This document shows, one piece after another, positions 14,501 to 17,165 of a DNA stretch of 17,165 nucleotides. The stretch covers positions 1-17,165 of the forward strand of contig JAHFQQ010000033.1 of assembly GCA_023259235.1 (NCBI GenBank). Direction: 5' to 3'. How positions within the stretch are numbered: the first letter of the stretch is position 1; the number at the start of each line of letters is the position of its first letter. The position numbers were made by a program, and so were the translations under genes. The notes beneath the pieces were generated by a model. That model made no database searches, was not told where the DNA came from, and saw nothing but the letters and a program-made list of their open reading frames with translations. The stretch comes from Polaromonas sp. Its GTDB lineage: Bacteria > Pseudomonadota > Gammaproteobacteria > Burkholderiales > Burkholderiaceae_C.

Positions 14501-15678
14501 GTAACAATCTGGCTGGCGGGCGGCATCAGGTTGAGCTGCCCGGCCCGGTCCCGCGTGACCGACAGCGTCGGCGCTGTGAGTTCCACGGCCGAAAGCTTGA
14601 CGAACTGTTCCAGTGGGCGCACGTCGTCCAGGGTGAGCTGCAATCGGTCAAAGGCCAGCAACTCGCGCTCCGGCACCGGTGCTGCACCCGGGCTTGCACC
14701 TCTTGTATCCAGCAGCCTGACCTTGTCCGCCGTGACCGTTCCGGAAATCCTCAGCGCCGTGGCCGGCGTCTCTTCAAATGCCACCCTGATATCGGAATTC
14801 AGCACCGCGCCTTGCAGCCTGTAAGGCAGGCTCTTTGGCCAGTACGCCAGATAAGGGGCCAGGTCGAGGTTACGCAGCGTGATGTTCGCGTCGGTCTTGT
14901 GGGTCTGCGCAAACGGGGTGCCAACGGCGGCAGAGTCAAACCTGCTGCCATTGAGCGTGAAGGACAGGCGCGGCGCGGTCTTGATCTCGCGCTGCGATTT
15001 GAGATTGCTCAGGAACGGCACGGAGATGTTCAGGTCGCGCAGCTCGTAAGTCTTGTGGACCGACTGGTCGATAAAGTCGAACTGCCCGCCGCTGAGCACC
15101 AGGTTGTAGAGGGAAAACCGCTGCGGCTTGCCAGCAGGCTGCTCCCCGCTTGTCTTGAAGCGGTCCAGAATGTCATCGATGTCGTAGCGCCCGTCACCCA
15201 GGTGGGTCAGCGATACCACCGGATCCTCGACACGAATCGCATCAGCCACCGGCGCCAGCCGCAGCAGGGACTCCAGTTCGGCATCCATATAGAGGCGCCT
15301 GATCCTGAGTTGGGGTGCCGATTGGGCGGCTGGCTGCGCAGTGCCGGGCGCTGCTGCCGGCTTGCCCGCCGGTCCTGGCGCAGTGTTCTTCGCGATCACC
15401 AGGTCATTGAGGGTGAGCTCCAGCGACCACGGCTTGAAATCCACCTGGCCGAGCGTGACCTGCCGGCCGAGCTTTTCAGAGGCGATCTTCTGGAGTTGCC
15501 ACTTCAGGATGGGAGGCACTGCCGCATAGGCCAGCAACCACAGCAACAACCAGACGCCGACAGTCCAGGCCGCACGGCGCTGCCAGCGACGTGACCGGAG
15601 CACGCTGTTTGCCTTGGCCGGAAGCGATCGCGCAAAATTCCATCCTGCTTTCTCTGGTTCATTTCCATGGGCTGACAT
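11599..15678 (-). CDS. Membrane-anchored DUF748 (AsmA-like) envelope protein with OmpA-like C-terminal region
   Basis: This 1359-residue protein has a short basic N-terminus (RSRRWQRR) and one transmembrane segment at about 37-57 (WTVGVWLLLWLLAYAAV), so the rest should lie in the periplasm. LGRQVTLGQVDFKPWSLELT just after the anchor is typical of AsmA/DUF748 proteins. The large middle consists of beta-rich repeats of the kind RLDLSxLP and VNYVVLPDGRLTATNKLVLN, broken by Ala/Pro-rich spacers near residues 380-430 and 885-960. The C-terminal part from about 1178 (GFPAGSAQLSAEATAGLDKVAKAL and RGMAVKDYLASRGLPPERL) resembles an OmpA-like module. The start is the ATG at 15678; a TTG two codons upstream is ignored. 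AsmA-like proteins are linked to lipid traffic between membranes; applying that here is inference. Confidence 0.88.
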   Translation of the reverse strand: MSAHGNEPEKAGWNFARSLPAKANSVLRSRRWQRRAAWTVGVWLLLWLLAYAAVPPILKWQLQKIASEKLGRQVTLGQVDFKPWSLELTLNDLVIAKNTAPGPAGKPAAAPGTAQPAAQSAPQLRIRRLYMDAELESLLRLAPVADAIRVEDPVVSLTHLGDGRYDIDDILDRFKTSGEQPAGKPQRFSLYNLVLSGGQFDFIDQSVHKTYELRDLNISVPFLSNLKSQREIKTAPRLSFTLNGSRFDSAAVGTPFAQTHKTDANITLRNLDLAPYLAYWPKSLPYRLQGAVLNSDIRVAFEETPATALRISGTVTADKVRLLDTRGASPGAAPVPERELLAFDRLQLTLDDVRPLEQFVKLSAVELTAPTLSVTRDRAGQLNLMPPASQIVTKNVATDSGKAKATGQKDPESQVQAAPGPASAPAPAVKTAAATPWKVQVAKVAVRGGRVNWLDETLPAPAQIRLTGLALNASAIAMPFAAGAPMQFTGSLGLEPPPASATAPGKAAASAVQPGLPSAPALISFSGTATDQAAQVSATVAAWPLNMAEKYVGQFLLPALNGRLDAQLAVNWQAGAAGRRQALQIIAPEIAVTDVLLAQGKTSLVSVKKMALAQVDIDVPGQSFKAAKMQILQPRATVERDAEKRWMYERWLVAPGLASPAPAASKAGAKAGTPSWAVAINDVELDGGALSFSDKAGTKPVAFEVSAAKARLGGLVLDDQPSGKAQGAKLMPLSASLRLATGRFQPGKVDFKGSLGLAPLQARGQLDLSRLPVQAFEAYFGGALNIDLLRADASFRGRVAYRETAAGPQAQVAGDVALEEFKANSLVPSEELLAWKTLNVRGLKVVAEPARATRVDVRETVLTDFFARVIIMPDGRINLQDLLKPAVPGDAADGSASTSPSAEASKTIAEGDRVPGVNTGKDLQVAAAKGALAVTSGSVTTSAAPVTTATPAGPQPIVNFGPVSLINGKVQFSDRFIKPNYSADLSELTGKLSAFSSVAPGTPGSGTAGAPAMADLELRGKAEGTASLEIVGKLNPLAKPLALDIKGKVRDLELPPLSPYAIKYSGYGIERGKLSVDVNYVVLPDGRLTATNKLVLNQLSFGDKVQGSTASLPVKLAVALLADRNGVIDLDLPISGSLNDPQFSLGPIIIKVILNVIGKAITAPFSLLAHALGGGGEELSMVGFPAGSAQLSAEATAGLDKVAKALVERPALRLTVVGTSSLEIEREAFKRERLGELVRAEKRRQMVREGMKADDVSVSPAQYPALLKEVYQRADIPKPRNLIGLAKDQPVPEMEKLLLASIKVSDDDMRELALQRGMAVKDYLASRGLPPERLFLGAFKAVAPQAKWTPRAELNLAMP
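12953..12994 (+). repeat. Short interspersed repeat, copy C, inside the DUF748 gene
   Basis: GCTATTGTTTTGGAAGCTT matches the head of copy B at 16 of 19 positions, then a shorter tail ends GGTCGAGGCC. It is antisense to the gene, at about residues 895-909 of the protein, in an Ala/Ser/Pro-rich spacer, and is translated as part of SAEASKTIAEGD. It uses the same reading frame as copy B, giving the shared tripeptide TIA. The tail is shorter than in copies A, B and E. Confidence 0.45.
14457..14505 (-). repeat. Possible short repeat, copy D, inside the DUF748 gene (opposite orientation)
   Basis: On the minus strand this reads as a GTTACAAAAAATGTAGCT head, a middle with AAAGC and AAGGCT, and a GGCCAAAAAGACC tail. 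The head and the GGC tail fit the repeat plan, but the match to the other copies is weaker. It encodes VTKNVATDSGKAKATGQKDP at about residues 392-410, a polar A-rich stretch in an Ala/Pro spacer. Its A-run and low GC content stand out from the surrounding codons. Confidence 0.35.
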
Positions 15679-15740
15679 AGACAACGAGTTTTTAGCACTC
15701 TGGCTGAAACGTCAATGCCTGTTTGAAGAAACCGTTACCC

Positions 15741-15779
15741 AAAAAAGCAAAAACCCCGATCAGTTTGATGATCGGGGTT
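15741..15779 (-). terminator. Strong intrinsic terminator for minus-strand transcription
   Basis: AACCCCGATCA at 15752-15762 and TGATCGGGGTT at 15769-15779 make a perfect 11-bp stem with a 6-base loop. On the minus strand the stem is followed by TTTTTGCTTTTTT (15741-15753), a textbook U-tract. No T-run follows on the plus strand, so it acts for leftward transcripts. It lies 63 bases upstream of the DUF748 start and so insulates that gene from transcription coming from the right. No convincing gene is visible on the minus strand between it and the window end. Confidence 0.8.
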
Positions 15780-16095
15780 GACAGCGGGTGTTTATGCCCA
15801 TGCCGTCGGGGTTCGCAAAGGAGAGAGTACTCGTCTCACAGTGCGGTGGGAGCAAGTGATTGCTTCCAGTTATGCCGGGGTTGGCTACCCAGCTGACGCC
15901 TGAATTGATCAGGCAATTGCAGATTAACCCTTTGCTGCCACCCAGGCAAGCCCATATTTCCAATCGGGCCGGCTGATCTGATTGCTGTTCTCTTGGGGCG
16001 GCCGTCGCGCCAGATCAGGCCGGCAAGCCCTGCCCGTGAACTTTACCTGGAGGCGTGCCTCAAAAACAGGCGATCAACCGCCTTGTTCTGGTTGT
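15780..16095. other. Non-coding stretch rich in inverted repeats; possible minus-strand small RNA
   Basis: No convincing protein gene is seen in this stretch. A minus-strand open frame of 67 codons (15760-15963) ends inside the terminator stem and has no ribosome binding site or recognisable domain. Hairpins include GGGAGCAA/TTGCTTCC at 15848-15867 (one G-U pair, 4-base loop) and a long imperfect stem at 15968-16024. Because the stretch runs into the minus-strand terminator at 15741-15779, a structured small RNA read leftwards is plausible. It was not recognised as 6S RNA, tmRNA, SRP RNA or a riboswitch, and no promoter for it could be fixed. Confidence 0.3.
15968..16024. repeat. Long imperfect inverted repeat
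   Basis: GCCGGCTGATCTG at 15968-15980 pairs with CAGATCAGGCCGGC at 16011-16024, with one bulged base and a 30-base GC-rich loop. No T-run follows on either strand, so it is not an obvious terminator. It could be part of a structured RNA or a protein-binding site. Confidence 0.55.
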
Positions 16096-16108
16096 TTTGC
16101 CATAAAAC

Positions 16109-16123
16109 AGACTTTTACAGTCT
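16109..16123. promoter_or_regulatory. Small inverted repeat in the AT-rich promoter zone
   Basis: AGACT at 16109-16113 and AGTCT at 16119-16123 form a 5-bp dyad with a 5-base spacer. It is followed directly by AT-rich DNA with TATAAT at 16127-16132. CAGACT recurs at 16171-16176 inside the downstream promoter. It may be an operator half-site pattern; the motif is short enough to arise by chance. Confidence 0.25.
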
Positions 16124-16154
16124 AAATATAATATAACAAATTAATTCCTTATTA

Positions 16155-16184
16155 TTGACAGGTTATTTGTCAGACTAATAGAAT
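16155..16184 (+). promoter_or_regulatory. Candidate sigma-70 promoter with overlapping dyad for the lytic transglycosylase gene
   Basis: A consensus TTGACA at 16155-16160 and TAGAAT at 16179-16184 lie 18 bases apart, within an AT-rich zone from about 16095 that contrasts with the GC-rich genome. A dyad TGACA (16156-16160) / TGTCA (16168-16172) overlaps the -35 box and spacer, where a repressor or activator could act. Transcription would begin near 16191, leaving a leader of about 155 bases. Confidence 0.5.
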
Positions 16185-16190
16185 CGCGCC

Positions 16191-16345
16191 AGTCCCCCAA
16201 ATACTAGGGACAACCCGAATACGTTGCCGAACCCGGTAGCGTCAACGAAAGGTCCACACGCACAAGGCAGCATGCCTTGGTTTGATGGCGACCCAATCAA
16301 CGCCTTCCAGGCCTTATGAGCCCGGTATGCATGGAAAGGAGTGCT
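16191..16345 (+). other. Long structured 5' leader of the lytic transglycosylase gene
   Basis: The predicted leader holds three hairpins. They are GTCCC/GGGAC just after the expected transcription start (about 16192-16210), CAAGGCA/TGCCTTG at 16263-16279 (perfect 7-bp stem, 3-base loop), and GGCG/CGCC at 16287-16304. The ribosome binding site GGAAAGGA is at 16333-16340. No known riboswitch class was recognised; a c-di-GMP GEMM motif was considered and not supported. Confidence 0.3.
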
Positions 16346-17165
16346 ATGACAGCGCTAACCAACTTCGATTTCGACCTGGAGCCTGGCTTGCGGTTGAAGG
16401 CAAATCTGAAAAAAGCACGCGTCAGGATTGTCAGGATTGCCGGTGACATCACCCAGGGGTTCATCGAGATCACACACAGCAGCTTTGCCTTGGTCGGGCT
16501 GGCCGTCGTGTTTGTGATGATCACCCTGATGGCCCGGCCTGACCTGCGCGAAGCTGGCGAACTCAAGCTCATGAGCTGGCTGCAACAGCGCCAGGAGGCG
16601 GTGATCGGCTTGACCGAACCCGCGTTTACCGAACCCACCGCCGTAGAACGCGCCACGGCGTCGAACCCGAAAGACCTGCCATCGGCCCAGGCAGCGGTGG
16701 CTTACTGGCTCAGCAAAAAATATAGCGTGGCACCCGAACCCTTGAGTGTTCTGGTGGCGCAAGCCTTTGATATTGGGGAAAAAGCCAAGCTCGACCCCAC
16801 CCTGATACTGGCCATCATGGCGATCGAATCGGGTTTTAACCCGTTTGCCCAAAGCCAGGTTGGGGCGCAGGGCCTGATGCAGGTCATGACCCAGGTGCAT
16901 CGCGATAAATATGACAATTTCGGTGGCAAGCTGGCCGCTTTTGACCCGGTGACCAACCTGCGCGTGGGCGTCAAGGTGCTGCAGGAATGCATCACGCGCG
17001 CCGGCTCAATTGAAGGCGGCCTCAAATACTACGTCGGAGCGGCCAACATGGAAGACGACGGCGGCTACGCCGGCAAGGTGATGGCCGAGCGGGCCCGCCT
17101 GCTGGCCGTGGTGGTTCGGGCCAAGCACCAGCCAGGCGCGCGCCTGTTCGGCTCGCCGGCTCCGA
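16346..17165 (+). CDS. Membrane-anchored lytic transglycosylase, SLT domain (3' end outside window)
   Basis: The first 273 codons are present and the frame is open to the window end. The ATG at 16346 follows GGAAAGGA at five bases. Residues 1-45 are cytoplasmic and basic, and a single transmembrane segment at about 47-62 (FALVGLAVVFVMITLM) should anchor it in the inner membrane with the catalytic part in the periplasm. The SLT domain begins near residue 130. Glu161 in AIESGFNPFAQS is the expected catalytic acid, followed by VGAQGLMQVM, LRVGVKVLQECI and the YYVGAANM segment. Such enzymes cleave the glycan strands of peptidoglycan to 1,6-anhydromuropeptides. Most relatives carry a lipoprotein or cleavable signal, so the long cytoplasmic N-terminus is less common. 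It is divergent from the DUF748 envelope gene. Confidence 0.9.
   Translation, partial: MTALTNFDFDLEPGLRLKANLKKARVRIVRIAGDITQGFIEITHSSFALVGLAVVFVMITLMARPDLREAGELKLMSWLQQRQEAVIGLTEPAFTEPTAVERATASNPKDLPSAQAAVAYWLSKKYSVAPEPLSVLVAQAFDIGEKAKLDPTLILAIMAIESGFNPFAQSQVGAQGLMQVMTQVHRDKYDNFGGKLAAFDPVTNLRVGVKVLQECITRAGSIEGGLKYYVGAANMEDDGGYAGKVMAERARLLAVVVRAKHQPGARLFGSPAP

Noticed and set aside
13882..15594. 570-codon plus-strand open frame antisense to the DUF748 gene
   Set aside because: It is a shadow frame caused by high GC at third codon positions; the protein has no domain and is rich in Arg, Gln and His as usual for such shadows.
15794..15859. 21-codon plus-strand leader peptide (MPMPSGFAKERV...)
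   Set aside because: It has no clear ribosome binding site, no adjacent plus-strand gene and no attenuator-like codon run.
15760..15963. 67-codon minus-strand open frame
   Set aside because: It ends inside the terminator stem, has no ribosome binding site or recognisable domain, and its composition looks like chance.
16191..16345. c-di-GMP (GEMM) riboswitch in the lytic transglycosylase leader
   Set aside because: CACGCACAAGGCA looks like the start of the GEMM core, but the following conserved stem and the GGTAGC-type 3' half are not in the right order or spacing.

Overview
The window reads as GC-rich chromosomal DNA from a betaproteobacterium, most likely order Burkholderiales and family Comamonadaceae (Polaromonas/Rhodoferax-like). 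This rests on protein style (type II AroQ, PcaBCD, a long DUF349 protein with an Ala/Pro linker, a DUF748 protein) and on a short AT-richer repeat of the kind I associate with Comamonadaceae genomes. The taxonomy is inference; there is no rRNA in the window.

Layout. (a) 1-314: the 3' part of an integron-type tyrosine recombinase with an apparent internal in-frame deletion, so a remnant. (b) 497-904: a periplasmic FKBP-type prolyl isomerase on the plus strand, flanked by two copies of the short repeat. (c) 6043 down to 1041, minus strand: a seven-gene same-strand run in transcription order, CBS-domain protein, aroC, pcaB, pcaC, pcaD, aroQ, arfB. The pcaBCD core is tightly coupled (4-bp overlap, then an 18-bp gap with a strong ribosome binding site). 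It encodes three consecutive steps from 3-carboxymuconate to 3-oxoadipate in protocatechuate degradation and sits between two shikimate-pathway genes. (d) 6239-8469, plus strand: a homocysteine-forming sulfhydrylase (metY-like) and an alpha/beta hydrolase, divergent from the CBS gene. (e) 11418 down to 8551, minus: a DUF349 protein with a long disordered RG-rich linker. (f) 15678 down to 11599, minus: a 1359-residue membrane-anchored DUF748 (AsmA-like) envelope protein with an OmpA-like C-terminus. (g) 15679-16345: 667 bases without a convincing protein gene, holding a strong terminator pointing towards the DUF748 gene, several inverted repeats, an AT-rich promoter zone and a long leader. (h) 16346 to the end: a membrane-anchored lytic transglycosylase, cut by the window edge.

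The most unusual signal is the short repeat. Copies lie in intergenic DNA (332-379, 946-994), and related sequences appear to have been absorbed in frame into coding sequence: one in the DUF349 linker (9392-9439) and two in Ala/Pro-rich spacers of the DUF748 protein (12953-12994, 14457-14505). A second candidate for something undescribed is the minus-strand terminator at 15741-15779, which has no recognisable gene upstream of it and may end a small RNA. No CRISPR array, tRNA, rRNA, complete mobile element or defence system was seen.
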